NCBI RefSeq assembly: GCF_000701425.1
Contig: NZ_JNIW01000041.1
Coordinates: 1 to 32,944, forward strand
Direction: 5' to 3'
Length of the DNA: 32,944 bases
Source of the DNA: Deinococcus frigens DSM 12807
GTDB lineage: Bacteria; Deinococcota; Deinococci; Deinococcales; Deinococcaceae
The position numbers were made by a program, and so were the translations under genes. Of the stretch, positions 7,988 through 16,715 are shown one piece after another; within the stretch, counting starts at the first letter, position 1; each line of letters starts with the position of its first letter. The notes beneath the pieces were generated by a model. The model was not told the DNA's origin. It did no database searches and worked only from the letters and a program-made list of their open reading frames with translations.

Positions 7988-10347
7988 GACCGCCTCTGCT
8001 GAAGATCCAGCGTCTGAAGGTCCGGTGTTCCCGGCACGGTGTCGGTCTCACTGCGGGCCTGTCCCCGGCGGCCCAGCCTGACCAGGCTGCCCACCGCCAG
8101 CGCCACCATGCCCACCACCATGATCTCGCCCAGGGTATCGAAGCCCCGGAAATCCACCAGAATCACGTTGACCACGTTCTTGCCGCCGCCGCCCTTGTAG
8201 GCGTTTTCCAGGTAATACGGCGAGATCGGCGGCGACAGAAAGCGCAGGCTGGCCAGGATCAGCAGCGTGGTCCCGATGCCCGCCGCCCCGGCCAGCCCCA
8301 CGTCGATCACCCGCCGCACCCGGCTGCGCGGCAGGCTGCGGAAGCCCGGCAAGTAACGGAAGACCAGCAGGAACAGGATCACGGTAATAGCCTCGATCAG
8401 CAGTTGCGTGAGCGCCAGATCGGGGGCGCGCATGGTCAGGAAGGCGGCGGCGCTGCCGAAGCCGGTCAGGCCGGTCAGAATGACGGCAGTCAGGCGGTTG
8501 CGCGACAGCAGCACGCCCAGCGCCCCCGCCACCAGCAGCACGGCGATGGGCAGCGTGCTCAGCGGCAGCGGCTCCAGCGGCTGGAACACCTGCGGCGCGC
8601 GCCACACCGCGTAGCCGCCCATCACCCCGGCAGCGGCCAGCGTGATGCGGAGCTGGTCCGGCAGCGCCAGCCCCTGCGTCCCGGCGATCACGCGCGAGGC
8701 CAGGGTATTCAGGCCGTCCAGCACCCCCCGGTAGATCCGGTTGGAGCTGATCGGCAATTCCAGATGCACCTGAAGGAAATACACCCGCGCCGCCTGCCAC
8801 ACCAGCAGCGCCGCCAGCCCCCAGGTCAGCAGGGTCAGCAGCAGCGCGGGCGTCACGCCGTGCCACAGATACAGGTGTCCCCCGTGGCCCGCAAAGTCCA
8901 GCGCCGCCCCGGCCCGGCGGGTCAGCCACTCGGCGCTGGCGGGCAGAAGGCCGAACAGCAGCGCGGCCCCGGCCAGCAGTGCGGGCGGCAGCAGCAGGCC
9001 AGGGCCAGCCTCGTGAATCTGGGGCTTCAAAAGCTGTCCGCCGTCGTCTTCCGGGGCCTGGAAGTCACCGAAGAAAATGCCGATCAGCCGCGCGCAGTAG
9101 GCCAGCGTCAGGGCGCTGCCGATCACGGCCACGGCGATAAATCCGGGGCCAGCGTGCAACATCGCCTCGTAGAACAGCTCCTTGGAGATAAAGCCCCCCA
9201 GCGGCGGCAGCCCGGCCATGCTCAGGGTGGCGAGCAGGGCCACCGCAAAGGTCAGCGGCAACTTGCGCCGCAGCCCCGATAGCCGGAACGTTTCGCGCGT
9301 CCCCATCTCGTGGTCGATGATGCCCACCACGAAGAACAGCGCCGCCTTGAAGGCCGCGTGATTGAGCAGATGGGCGGTGGCGGCAAAGCGGCCCTCCGCA
9401 TCGGCCAGCCCGTACAGCGCCATCAGCAGGCCCAGTTGCGACACGGTGGAATAGGCCAGCAGCGCCTTGAGGTCCGTCTGTTTCAGCGCCCGCCACGATC
9501 CCCAGAACATCGTCGCCAGGCCCAGCGGCACGATGACGCCGCCCCACAGCGCGCTCGTGCCAAAGATCAGCCCAAATTTTGCCACCAGCACCACCCCTGC
9601 CTTGACCATCGTGGCCGAGTGCAGGAAGGCCGAGACGGGCGTGGGCGCTTCCATCGCGGTGGGCAGCCACAGGTGGAAGGGCAGTTGCGCGCTCTTGGTA
9701 AACGCCGCCAGCAGCGTGAGCAGCAGCGCCGGAACGAACAGCGGCGAGGCCCGCACCGCGTCTAAATCCAGCCCTGAAAGGCTGGTGCTGTCCCCGGCGA
9801 TGGAGAGCAGCGCCACCGCCGCCAGCAGCCCCAGCCCGCCCAGGGCGCTGACCAGAAACGCCTTGATGGCCCCGTCGCGCGCCTCGCTGCGGGTGTGCCA
9901 CAACCCGATCAGCAAAAAACTGGTCACGCTGGTCATCTCCCAGAAGGCGAACAGGGCGATCATGTTGTCGCTGAGGACCAGGCCCAGCATCGAGCCGCCG
10001 AACAGCAGCAGAAACGGGTAGAAGCGCCCGAAGCGTTCGCGCTCCGACAGGTAGGCCACCGAGTACAGCGTGGCCAGCGCCCCGATCACGCCAATGAGGA
10101 CCGCGAACAGCAGCGAGAAGCCGTCGCCCCGGAAGGCAAATTCCAGCCCCAGCTCCGGCACCCAATTCGTGACCTGTACCAGCGGGGTGCCGCCGACTCC
10201 CACACTGTTTCCGGCCAGCGGCACGGCCAGGAGCAGCGCGGGCGCAAAGCCCAGGGCGGCCAGGTATCCGGTGCGGCGGCCCAGCGGACGGGCCAGCAGC
10301 GCGCACACGGCAGCCATGAGCAGGGGCAGCAGGACGGCGAGGGTCAC
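7984..10347 (-). CDS. mrpA: Na+/H+ antiporter subunit MrpA
   Basis: This 787-residue subunit is the largest of the Mrp complex. Its NuoL-like N-terminal two-thirds contains FAFWEMTSVTSFLLIGLWH (conserved Glu helix), FTKSAQLPFHLWLPTAMEAPTPVSA (conserved Lys) and AGLPPLGGFISKELFYE. A C-terminal part with MRAPDLALTQLLIEAITVILFLLVFRYLP corresponds to the MrpA C-terminal and DUF4040-type region. The length fits full-size MrpA. Translation begins at GTG 10347, whose bases overlap the stop of a 12-codon mini-ORF. The Mrp complex exports Na+ at the membrane, maintaining pH and sodium tolerance. Confidence 0.93.
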   Translation of the reverse strand: MTLAVLLPLLMAAVCALLARPLGRRTGYLAALGFAPALLLAVPLAGNSVGVGGTPLVQVTNWVPELGLEFAFRGDGFSLLFAVLIGVIGALATLYSVAYLSERERFGRFYPFLLLFGGSMLGLVLSDNMIALFAFWEMTSVTSFLLIGLWHTRSEARDGAIKAFLVSALGGLGLLAAVALLSIAGDSTSLSGLDLDAVRASPLFVPALLLTLLAAFTKSAQLPFHLWLPTAMEAPTPVSAFLHSATMVKAGVVLVAKFGLIFGTSALWGGVIVPLGLATMFWGSWRALKQTDLKALLAYSTVSQLGLLMALYGLADAEGRFAATAHLLNHAAFKAALFFVVGIIDHEMGTRETFRLSGLRRKLPLTFAVALLATLSMAGLPPLGGFISKELFYEAMLHAGPGFIAVAVIGSALTLAYCARLIGIFFGDFQAPEDDGGQLLKPQIHEAGPGLLLPPALLAGAALLFGLLPASAEWLTRRAGAALDFAGHGGHLYLWHGVTPALLLTLLTWGLAALLVWQAARVYFLQVHLELPISSNRIYRGVLDGLNTLASRVIAGTQGLALPDQLRITLAAAGVMGGYAVWRAPQVFQPLEPLPLSTLPIAVLLVAGALGVLLSRNRLTAVILTGLTGFGSAAAFLTMRAPDLALTQLLIEAITVILFLLVFRYLPGFRSLPRSRVRRVIDVGLAGAAGIGTTLLILASLRFLSPPISPYYLENAYKGGGGKNVVNVILVDFRGFDTLGEIMVVGMVALAVGSLVRLGRRGQARSETDTVPGTPDLQTLDLQQRRS

Positions 10348-10382
10348 AGGTGAGCTTGAGCGGTGAAAAGGAAGGCCATCAT
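10344..10382 (-). CDS. Possible mini-ORF translationally coupled to mrpA
   Basis: ATG ATG GCC TTC ... CTG TGA encodes MMAFLFTAQAHL; its TGA overlaps the mrpA GTG as GTGA. GGAAGG lies 3-6 nt upstream of the two ATGs, whereas mrpA itself has no usable Shine-Dalgarno. It may deliver ribosomes to mrpA. It is too short to call as a functional peptide. Confidence 0.35.
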   Translation of the reverse strand: MMAFLFTAQAHL

Positions 10383-10600
10383 GCGCCTTCCATCAAATCA
10401 CACTCGCGCGAATGAAGCATGGCCGAGGGTTACACCGGGGCGGGGTGAGGCGCGGTGGGGTTGTGGAGTTGCCCGTCTCTTTTAACCTCCTCGCCTAGCC
10501 GCTTGGAGGGGTGGCTCCCACGGTTAAACCCCTTCCCTCCTCCAGCGACCTCCTCTTGGAAGGGAGGCAAGAGGGGTGGGACGGCCAGCAGCGCTTTACC

Positions 10601-10657
10601 GACTCCCTTTGGGGGGAGTTGACTGGCTTGCAAAGCTTCGGAGGAGAGGGGTTCGCC
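10601..10657 (-). repeat. Dispersed palindromic intergenic repeat, copy A
   Basis: Read on the minus strand it begins GGCGAACCCCTCTCCTCCGA and ends in AACTCCCCCCAAAGGGAGTC. It shares order and words with copies at 11994, 22951 and 29639. The flanking 10480-10600 is also rich in CCTCC/GGAGG inverted words and may be a second, more degenerate copy. Apart from this and the attenuator, 10383-10719 holds nothing recognisable. Confidence 0.55.
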
Positions 10658-10719
10658 TTTCACCGGGCACTTTCCAGCCCCGCCTAGACCACCCGCCCGC
10701 AACTTCTCCCCTCCCCCTT

Positions 10720-10725
10720 TACACT
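10720..10725 (+). promoter_or_regulatory. -10 box (TACACT) for the leaderless aro leader peptide
   Basis: TACACT ends exactly 7 nt before ATG 10733, the leaderless spacing seen at many other starts in this window. No strong -35 is visible. Confidence 0.6.
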
Positions 10726-10732
10726 TGCCCCC

Positions 10733-10783
10733 ATGCACTCCAGCGCCGCGTTTTTTTATGGGTTCCGTTTTCACCGGGCCTAG
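10733..10783 (+). CDS. Aromatic amino acid attenuator leader peptide
   Basis: The 16-codon ORF encodes [16 protein letters not shown], then TAG. Five of seven consecutive codons (10751-10771) are Phe or Tyr: Phe-Phe-Tyr-Gly-Phe-Arg-Phe. It ends 91 nt before the DAHP synthase gene and directly precedes alternative hairpins and an intrinsic terminator. This is the classical layout of ribosome-mediated attenuation (compare pheL or trpL). It has no Shine-Dalgarno and appears to be translated from a leaderless transcript. The antiterminator arm overlaps its last codons. The regulatory role is inferred from sequence architecture only. Confidence 0.75.
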   Translation: MHSSAAFFYGFRFHRA

Positions 10784-10816
10784 ATTCGCGCTGTTCTCAC
10801 CTTCTTACCGCCCGGT
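10773..10816 (+). promoter_or_regulatory. Predicted antiterminator of the aro attenuator
   Basis: ACCGGGC (10773-10779, within the last leader codons) is perfectly complementary to GCCCGGT (10810-10816). The second arm is the same sequence used as the 5' arm of the terminator, so the two hairpins exclude each other. A ribosome stalled on the early Phe/Tyr codons leaves 10773-10779 free; a ribosome at the TAG covers it. Confidence 0.65.
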
Positions 10817-10850
10817 AGACGCCCCAAGAGGCCACCGGGCGGCGTTTTTT
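10808..10850 (+). terminator. Attenuator (intrinsic terminator) upstream of DAHP synthase
   Basis: CCGCCCGGT (10808-10816) pairs perfectly with ACCGGGCGG (10834-10842), with an inner GCC/GGC, followed by CG and six T. It lies only 25 nt before the DAHP synthase start, inside its leader, so it must be conditional. Confidence 0.8.
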
Positions 10851-10874
10851 GTCCGCCCCCAAAGGAGAACCGCC

Positions 10875-11975
10875 ATGACACAGTCCACCGAAGTTGAACT
10901 CTCCAGTCCCGAAACGCAGACGCCCGCGCCCAGTCGCACCGAGAATCTGAATGTGTCCAGCTACACACCGCTGCCCACGCCGCGCGAACTCAAGACGGCG
11001 CTGCCGCTGAGCGGGGGGGCCGAGCGCACCGTGCTGGCGGGCCGTCAGGCGGCGCAGGCCATTTTGCGCGGTGAGGACAGCCGCCTGCTGGTGGTGGTGG
11101 GGCCGTGCAGCGTCCACGACTCTGGCGCGGCGCTGGAGTACGCCCGCCGTCTGGCCGCGTTGCGGGAGCGGGTGGCCGGAACGCTGGAAGTCCAGATGCG
11201 CGTTTACGTGGACAAGCCGCGCACGACGGTGGGCTGGCGCGGCTTTCTGATGGACCCCGACATGACCGGTGCAAACGACGTGGGCCGGGGCCTGGCCCTG
11301 ACCCGCCGCCTGATGCTGGAGGTGGGCGAGCTGGGCCTGCCGGTGGCCACCGAGCTACTGGACCCCTTCGCGCCGCAGTACCTGTTCGACGCCGTGGCCT
11401 GGGCCTGCCTGGGGGCGCGCACCACCGAATCCCAGACCCACCGGGTCATGGCGAGTGCCGTGAGCGCCCCGATGGGGTTCAAGAACGGCACGGGGGGCGG
11501 CCTCAAGCTGGCGGTGGACGCGATGGTGGCCGCCGCGCACCCACACGTCTTTTTTACCGTGGACGACGACGGGCAAGCGTGCATCGTGCAGACGCAGGGC
11601 AACCCCTCCGGCCACCTGATCCTGCGCGGGGGCCGCAACGGACCGAACTACGCCCCGCAATTCGTCAGAGAAGGCGCGGACCTGATGGCGGCGGCGGGCC
11701 TGGCAGAAGCGGTGATGGTGGACTGCTCTCACGCCAACAGCGGCAGCGACTACCGCCGTCAGGGCCTGATCTGGCGCGACGTGGTGCAGCAGCGCCTGGG
11801 CGGCCAGAACGCCATCCGGGGCCTGATGCTGGAAAGCAATCTGGAAGCCGGCAAGCAAAGCGTCCCCGCCGATCCCGCAGACCTGAAACGCGGCGTCAGC
11901 GTCACCGATGCCTGCGTGGGCTGGAATGAGACCGAGGCGCTGCTGCTGGAGGCAGACGCGGCGCTGCGGGGCTGA
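10875..11975 (+). CDS. aroF: 3-deoxy-7-phosphoheptulonate (DAHP) synthase, class I
   Basis: This 366-residue enzyme condenses phosphoenolpyruvate and erythrose-4-phosphate in the first step of the shikimate pathway. It is a class I AroF/G/H-type protein. Signatures are [83 protein letters not shown] and a late [18 protein letters not shown] is 7 nt before ATG 10875, unlike the many leaderless genes nearby, which fits the long regulated leader. The upstream Phe/Tyr leader peptide and terminator suggest control by charged tRNA-Phe and/or tRNA-Tyr. Whether it is the AroF or AroG functional type cannot be told from sequence alone; the symbol is provisional. Confidence 0.92.
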   Translation: MTQSTEVELSSPETQTPAPSRTENLNVSSYTPLPTPRELKTALPLSGGAERTVLAGRQAAQAILRGEDSRLLVVVGPCSVHDSGAALEYARRLAALRERVAGTLEVQMRVYVDKPRTTVGWRGFLMDPDMTGANDVGRGLALTRRLMLEVGELGLPVATELLDPFAPQYLFDAVAWACLGARTTESQTHRVMASAVSAPMGFKNGTGGGLKLAVDAMVAAAHPHVFFTVDDDGQACIVQTQGNPSGHLILRGGRNGPNYAPQFVREGADLMAAAGLAEAVMVDCSHANSGSDYRRQGLIWRDVVQQRLGGQNAIRGLMLESNLEAGKQSVPADPADLKRGVSVTDACVGWNETEALLLEADAALRG

Positions 11976-11993
11976 AGGAGGGTTAAGCTGGAA

Positions 11994-12050
11994 GGCGAAC
12001 CCCCCCAGTCTGCTTTGCCGCCAGCTCCCCCAAGGGGCGGAGGGGTTAAG
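11994..12050 (+). repeat. Dispersed palindromic intergenic repeat, copy B
   Basis: It starts GGCGAACCCCCCCAGTCTGC and continues with CCGCCAGCTCCCCCAAGGGG before GGAGGGGTTAAG. It shares the 'AACCCC..AGTCTGCTT.GC.GCCAGCTCCCC..AAGGGG' layout with the other copies and lies just after the DAHP synthase stop. Confidence 0.6.
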
Positions 12051-12068
12051 CAGTACTGACAACGCCAG

Positions 12069-12121
12069 AACCAGGAATCCGGGGAGCATGTCCACATCTC
12101 CGGCTCTGGTTCATTCCTGGT

Positions 12122-12122
<1 letters not shown>
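12069..12122. terminator. Long inverted repeat between convergent aroF and mglA
   Basis: AACCAGGAAT (12069-12078) and ATTCCTGGTT (12113-12122) are perfectly complementary, with a nested imperfect CCGGGGAG/ATCTCCGG inside. It touches the mglA stop codon. No T-run follows on either strand, so a terminating role is only likely from its position between convergent genes. Confidence 0.45.
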
Positions 12123-12712
<590 letters not shown>

Positions 12713-12737
12713 GCGCTGGTGCCTCCTGTGGGCAGAT

Positions 12738-13163
12738 TCAGGGGAGGGGAAGGAAAGGCTCAGCCGGGCGGGGGGCCTCACCCGGCAGATCGTCAGGCCG
12801 GGCCGTGGCCACCGCGCCGAGGCCGCCGCCGGGCTGAACTTCAGGAACGGCCCTGAGTTTGTCCAGAATGGTGGCCAGCAGCGCCACCATCTGCCTGGCC
12901 TGGACCTTGACCTGGCCCAGCGGCACGCTGGCGTCGAAGATCAGCGCCAGCAGCGCACAGTCGCCCACCGATTCCACGGACCGGGTGCCGTTCTCGCCCT
13001 GGTGAACATGTTCGCTGAGGATGTCCAGCGCGGGCGGGCGGGGTGCCCACAGCGCGGCTTTATGAGACAGCGCGAAGCCCTGGCGGTCCACCAATAGCTC
13101 CCGAATGTGCGCGTCAACGCGGGCGCAGGCGTCCCCGTGCGGCGCGAATGAGGGTCCGGTCAT
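12738..13163 (-). CDS. mglB: MglB-like Roadblock/LC7 protein, shortened
   Basis: The 141-residue protein carries recognisable MglB/Roadblock words: [25 protein letters not shown] (about 23-47), then [27 protein letters not shown] (about 51-77) and [11 protein letters not shown] (81-91). MglB homologues are GTPase-activating proteins for MglA. Compared with my recollection of Thermus/Deinococcus MglB, the stretch joining the PRPPALD and HQGE segments lacks about 25-30 residues, equivalent to a dimer-forming helix. The N-terminal helix region is also short. The tail (about 112-141) is Pro/Ala-rich. Start ATG 13163 has a CATACT -10 six nt upstream, so it is leaderless. It sits divergent from the next gene. 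Confidence 0.75.
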   Translation of the reverse strand: MTGPSFAPHGDACARVDAHIRELLVDRQGFALSHKAALWAPRPPALDILSEHVHQGENGTRSVESVGDCALLALIFDASVPLGQVKVQARQMVALLATILDKLRAVPEVQPGGGLGAVATARPDDLPGEAPRPAEPFLPLP

Positions 13164-13169
13164 GGGTGC

Positions 13170-13175
13170 AGTATG
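13170..13175 (-). promoter_or_regulatory. -10 box of leaderless mglB
   Basis: On the minus strand CATACT ends 6 nt before the mglB ATG at 13163, and no Shine-Dalgarno is present. Confidence 0.45.
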
Positions 13176-13287
13176 AACAGAGGGCAGCACAGGAACCTGA
13201 CGCCGCTCACCTGACGGCGCTGGGGACGGCCTGCGAACATGCGCCATCGGCCTGCGCTCCCGGGCACCCGGTCACGCGCCCAGACGC

Positions 13288-13293
13288 TAGACT
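13288..13293 (+). promoter_or_regulatory. -10 box TAGACT, leaderless start of the glycosidase-domain gene
   Basis: TAGACT ends exactly 7 nt before GTG 13301 and there is no Shine-Dalgarno. It decides the start in favour of GTG 13301 over ATG 13319. Confidence 0.6.
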
Positions 13294-13300
13294 CCGCCGC

Positions 13301-15313
13301 GTGAAGTTCGGGCAGAACATGGGGAACAAAAGGCGGGCGCGGACCCTGGGCTTATGGTTGCTGACCGGGGCGGGCCTGCTGGCCGGAAAGGCGGAGGCGC
13401 GGCCTACGGCCATCGGCGGCGTCCGGCAGAGTGCCGGGGTGGATTCCAGGCTGCTGGGCGGCACCGAGATGCTGGCGGTGTGGACCCTGCCGCGGCTGGG
13501 CGTGTCGGTCCGCAACGATCCGCTGGACCTGCGCCTCCTGCTGGGACGGCGGGAACTGCGTTACGCGCCGGGCCAGGGCTGGCGGGCGCTGGGCTTCACG
13601 CTATCCGGGCCACTCTCCGCCCCCGCAACCGAGGGCGGCAGCCTGCATGTGCCGCTGCGGGCGCTGGAGCTGCTGGGCGTGCGGGTGCTGACCAGCACAC
13701 CCGCTCTGCTGGGATTTGCCACACCGGCCAGCGTGCCGACGGTGACACTGCCGCCCTCGGAGGAGAGCGCCGCAGCCCCGAACTCCACAGCCCCGAACTC
13801 CACAGCTCCTAACGCGGCGCTCTCCCCTGCTGCCACCCCCGCACAGCCGCCGACGCCCTCCCCAGCGTCTGCCCCAGCAGCGCCGCCACTGACGCCGGTT
13901 GCTCCGCTGGCCGCGCCCGCCGCGCTGCCTACCCTTCAACCCATCCCGACGCTGCCCGCGCCGACGCCTCCGCCGCTGATTCCCAGCCTGAGCGTGTCAC
14001 GCGTGGCGAATCTGGACACCGTGCGCGTCAGCCGGACGCTGTACCGCACGGTGGAGGTGCAGCGGGTGGTGCTGGACCTGAGCGCCCCGGCCCCGCAGGT
14101 GGTCTCGCGCGAGGCGGGCGGGCTGGGCGTGTTCCTGCCGGGCGTGAGCGTCACGGGCAGCCAGCAGACGCTGCCGGGCGGCGACACCCTGACGCTGGCC
14201 CAGACCGGGGAGGGCGCAGCGGTGCGGCTGACCACCGGCGGCGGGCGCAGCGAGATCTTCACGCTGGAGGACCCCTTCCGGGTGGTGATCGACACCACCA
14301 CCTATACCGATTCCAGCGTGCCGCCGCCGATCAACCCCGACGCCCTGCCTGCCGGGGTGAGCTACCGCAACAAGGGGGTGCTGCACCTGCTCAGCTTCGA
14401 TCCGGCGCTGTTCCAGCCGCGCGTGGTCAGCGCGCCGCTGGGGCGGTCCCTGGCGGTGCTGGACCTGGTGAAATCGGTGGGCGGGGTAGCCGGAATCAAC
14501 GGCGGGTACTTCGATCCGGCCAGCAGCCTGCCGGTGGATCTGGTGGCGGTGGGCGGCCTGATGACGGCGGCCAGCCTGGAAAAACGCGCCACCGTGGGCT
14601 TCACAGCGGGGGGCGAGGCGCTGTTCGGCTACCCGCGCCCGCGCTACGTGCTCAGCGGGCCGTTCGGCAGCGTGACCGTGAACAGCGTGCGCGCCGCGCC
14701 CAACGCCGCGCTGCTGACCGCCTTCGTGGGCGACGGCAGAACGTCGGTGGGCGGCACTGGCCTGACCACCCTGCTGGTGGCTCTGGGCAGCGCCACTGTC
14801 ACGCGCGCCCTGACCGGGCAGTTCACCGCGCCCGCCCGCACGCTGGCCTTCACCTTCGATCCGGCGCGTTTCCCAGCGTTGCCCGGTGCGGCGGGCGCGG
14901 CCCTGAGCGTCACGCTGAACTGGCAGGCCAGCGACGCCCCGTGGGAGAACGCCGTGGACGCCCTGAGCGCCGGGCCGCTGCTGGTGCAGGGCGGCAAAGT
15001 CGCCATCAACCCAGCGCGCGAGGGCTTCAACACCGCCGCCAACATCTGGCGGCCCACCCGGCAATCCGCGCTGGGCACGCTGGGCGGCCAGCCCACCATC
15101 GCCTATTTCGAGTACGGCACCCCCGAGGCGTTTGCCGCCGCCCTAGCCGGGGCTGGCGTGCGCGACGCCGTGCGGATGGACAGCGGCAGCAGCGCCACCG
15201 CTTACCTCCAGGGCGGCTACGCAGGCCTGGGCGCGTACCTGAACACCGTCTGGAGCCGCCCGGTGCCAAACGCGATTGTGTTCGTGCCGCGCGGGGTGGC
15301 GGGACAGAAGTGA
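13301..15313 (+). CDS. Exported phosphodiester glycosidase (NAGPA-domain) protein
   Basis: The 670-residue protein starts with a signal peptide: basic KRRAR, hydrophobic [12 protein letters not shown], and a likely cleavage after AEA near residue 33. Next is a region of about 120 residues resembling a copper-amine-oxidase-N-like or AMIN-adjacent domain. A Pro/Ala-rich linker (about 155-227) has a small NSTAP tandem repeat. A beta-rich segment (about 230-340) with [20 protein letters not shown] follows, then a C-terminal NAGPA domain (about 358-670). NAGPA signatures are [13 protein letters not shown] near 395-410 and [14 protein letters not shown] near 626-639. NAGPA-family enzymes cleave phosphodiester-linked sugars, and bacterial ones probably act on the cell envelope. 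The substrate is unknown here. Confidence 0.85.
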   Translation: MKFGQNMGNKRRARTLGLWLLTGAGLLAGKAEARPTAIGGVRQSAGVDSRLLGGTEMLAVWTLPRLGVSVRNDPLDLRLLLGRRELRYAPGQGWRALGFTLSGPLSAPATEGGSLHVPLRALELLGVRVLTSTPALLGFATPASVPTVTLPPSEESAAAPNSTAPNSTAPNAALSPAATPAQPPTPSPASAPAAPPLTPVAPLAAPAALPTLQPIPTLPAPTPPPLIPSLSVSRVANLDTVRVSRTLYRTVEVQRVVLDLSAPAPQVVSREAGGLGVFLPGVSVTGSQQTLPGGDTLTLAQTGEGAAVRLTTGGGRSEIFTLEDPFRVVIDTTTYTDSSVPPPINPDALPAGVSYRNKGVLHLLSFDPALFQPRVVSAPLGRSLAVLDLVKSVGGVAGINGGYFDPASSLPVDLVAVGGLMTAASLEKRATVGFTAGGEALFGYPRPRYVLSGPFGSVTVNSVRAAPNAALLTAFVGDGRTSVGGTGLTTLLVALGSATVTRALTGQFTAPARTLAFTFDPARFPALPGAAGAALSVTLNWQASDAPWENAVDALSAGPLLVQGGKVAINPAREGFNTAANIWRPTRQSALGTLGGQPTIAYFEYGTPEAFAAALAGAGVRDAVRMDSGSSATAYLQGGYAGLGAYLNTVWSRPVPNAIVFVPRGVAGQK

Positions 15314-15380
15314 GTGAAACTGAGCGTCTGATCTGTCCACTGGCTTCGCCATCAACAGAATCCCTGTCCTCAATCAGCTC

Positions 15381-15410
15381 ATGACAGAATCTGGTTTCTA
15401 GGTCTAAAAT
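15381..15410 (+). promoter_or_regulatory. Promoter of the subtilase gene
   Basis: ATGACA (15381-15386) and TAAAAT (15405-15410) are separated by 18 nt. The start codon follows about 40 nt downstream. Confidence 0.45.
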
Positions 15411-15449
15411 GAAGGTCAGGCCGCGTTGCGCAGGTCCGGGGGGCCAGGC

Positions 15450-16685
15450 ATGAAAAAAGACCGCTTCATCGTGTTGCGACAGAACATCAGCCATCAGGGC
15501 AGCGTCCGGGCCGAGGAGAACAGCGCACTTCCGCCGCGTGCCGGCGCGCGGGCCGGAGCGTCCGCCGCGCCCCGGATGACCCTGGGAGTAGAAACGCTCG
15601 ATCACCGCGAGTTGCCCGAGCTGCTTCGGGAACAAGGCGTGCATCTGGCCGCACCCAGCATTCCCATGCGCCTGATTCGCCCGGTGCGCCGCTCGGAGGC
15701 CAGCAGCACGGCGACGGGTCCCACCTGGGGCGTGCAGGCCGTGAAAGCCGACACCAGCCCGCAGAACGGCAAAGGGGTCACGGTGGCCATTCTGGATACC
15801 GGCATCGACCCAGAGCATCCGGCCTTCGCGGGCGTGAATCTGGTGCGGCGCGACTTCACGCTGGAGAGCGGTGATGCTGAGGGCGGCGTGGACGCCCAAG
15901 GCCACGGCACCCACTGCGCCGGAACCATTTTCGGACGCGACGTTGCGGGCCAGCGCATCGGCGTGGCCCCCGGCGTGGAACGCGCGCTGATCGGGCGGGT
16001 GCTGGGCGCGGACGGCAGCGGCAGCAGCGAGGGCATTGCGCGGGCGCTGGCCTGGGCCGTGCAGGAGGGCGCGCATGTGGTCAGCATGTCGCTGGGCATG
16101 GACTTTCCGGGCCTGGTGGCCGAACTGGTCAGGCGCGGACTGCCCGCCGAACTGGCCACCTCGCAGGCGCTGCTGGATTACCGCGCCAACCTGGACCTGT
16201 TCGGCGCGCTGGCCGCCTACGCCCGCAGCTACGGCGGCGACACCACGCCCACGCTGCTGATCGCCGCCTCCGGCAACGAGAGCCGCCGTCAGCAAAGCCC
16301 CGACTGGGAGGTGGGAGTCGCGCCCCCGGCCACTTCGGACGGCTTCATCTCGGTGGCGGCGGTGGGGCTGGGGAAGGACAAGGCACCAGGTCAGGGGTTA
16401 ACCGTCGCGCCGTTTTCCAATACGGGCGCAACCCTCAGCGGCCCCGGCGTAAATGTCACCTCGGCCAAACTGGGCGGCGGGCTAGTCCAGTACAGCGGCA
16501 CCAGCATGGCGGCGCCGCATGTGGCCGGGGTGGCGGCGCTGTGGTTCCAGTCGCTGATCGAGTCGGGCGATCTGACCCGCAACACGGTGGAAACTGCATT
16601 GAAAGGCAGCGCCACCCGCAAGCCGCTGATCGCGGGCGTGGACAGGCTGGACGTGGGGCTGGGACTGGTGCTGGCCCCGCAGTAG
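15450..16685 (+). CDS. S8 family subtilisin-like serine peptidase
   Basis: The 411-residue protein has a complete catalytic triad: Asp116 in VAILDTGID, His152 in GHGTHCAG, and Ser352 in GTSMAAPHVAG. The oxyanion Asn276 is in AASGNES. The N-terminus (KKDRFIVLRQNIS) is charged and shows no Sec signal peptide or lipobox. About 100 residues with inhibitor-like character (LDHRELPELLREQGVHLA) precede the catalytic domain. Family members hydrolyse peptide bonds; this one looks cytoplasmic or exported by another route. An insertion between the His and Asn blocks (about 218-262) is rich in Leu/Ala/Arg. Start ATG 15450 is preceded by a G-rich stretch. Confidence 0.88.
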   Translation: MKKDRFIVLRQNISHQGSVRAEENSALPPRAGARAGASAAPRMTLGVETLDHRELPELLREQGVHLAAPSIPMRLIRPVRRSEASSTATGPTWGVQAVKADTSPQNGKGVTVAILDTGIDPEHPAFAGVNLVRRDFTLESGDAEGGVDAQGHGTHCAGTIFGRDVAGQRIGVAPGVERALIGRVLGADGSGSSEGIARALAWAVQEGAHVVSMSLGMDFPGLVAELVRRGLPAELATSQALLDYRANLDLFGALAAYARSYGGDTTPTLLIAASGNESRRQQSPDWEVGVAPPATSDGFISVAAVGLGKDKAPGQGLTVAPFSNTGATLSGPGVNVTSAKLGGGLVQYSGTSMAAPHVAGVAALWFQSLIESGDLTRNTVETALKGSATRKPLIAGVDRLDVGLGLVLAPQ

Positions 16686-16715
16686 GCCAGAAGGGGGCGC
16701 AGGTTTCCCTCTGCC

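Noticed and set aside
13319..13321. ATG start for the glycosidase-domain gene
   Set aside because: A TAGACT -10 placed exactly 7 nt before GTG 13301 favours the earlier, leaderless start.
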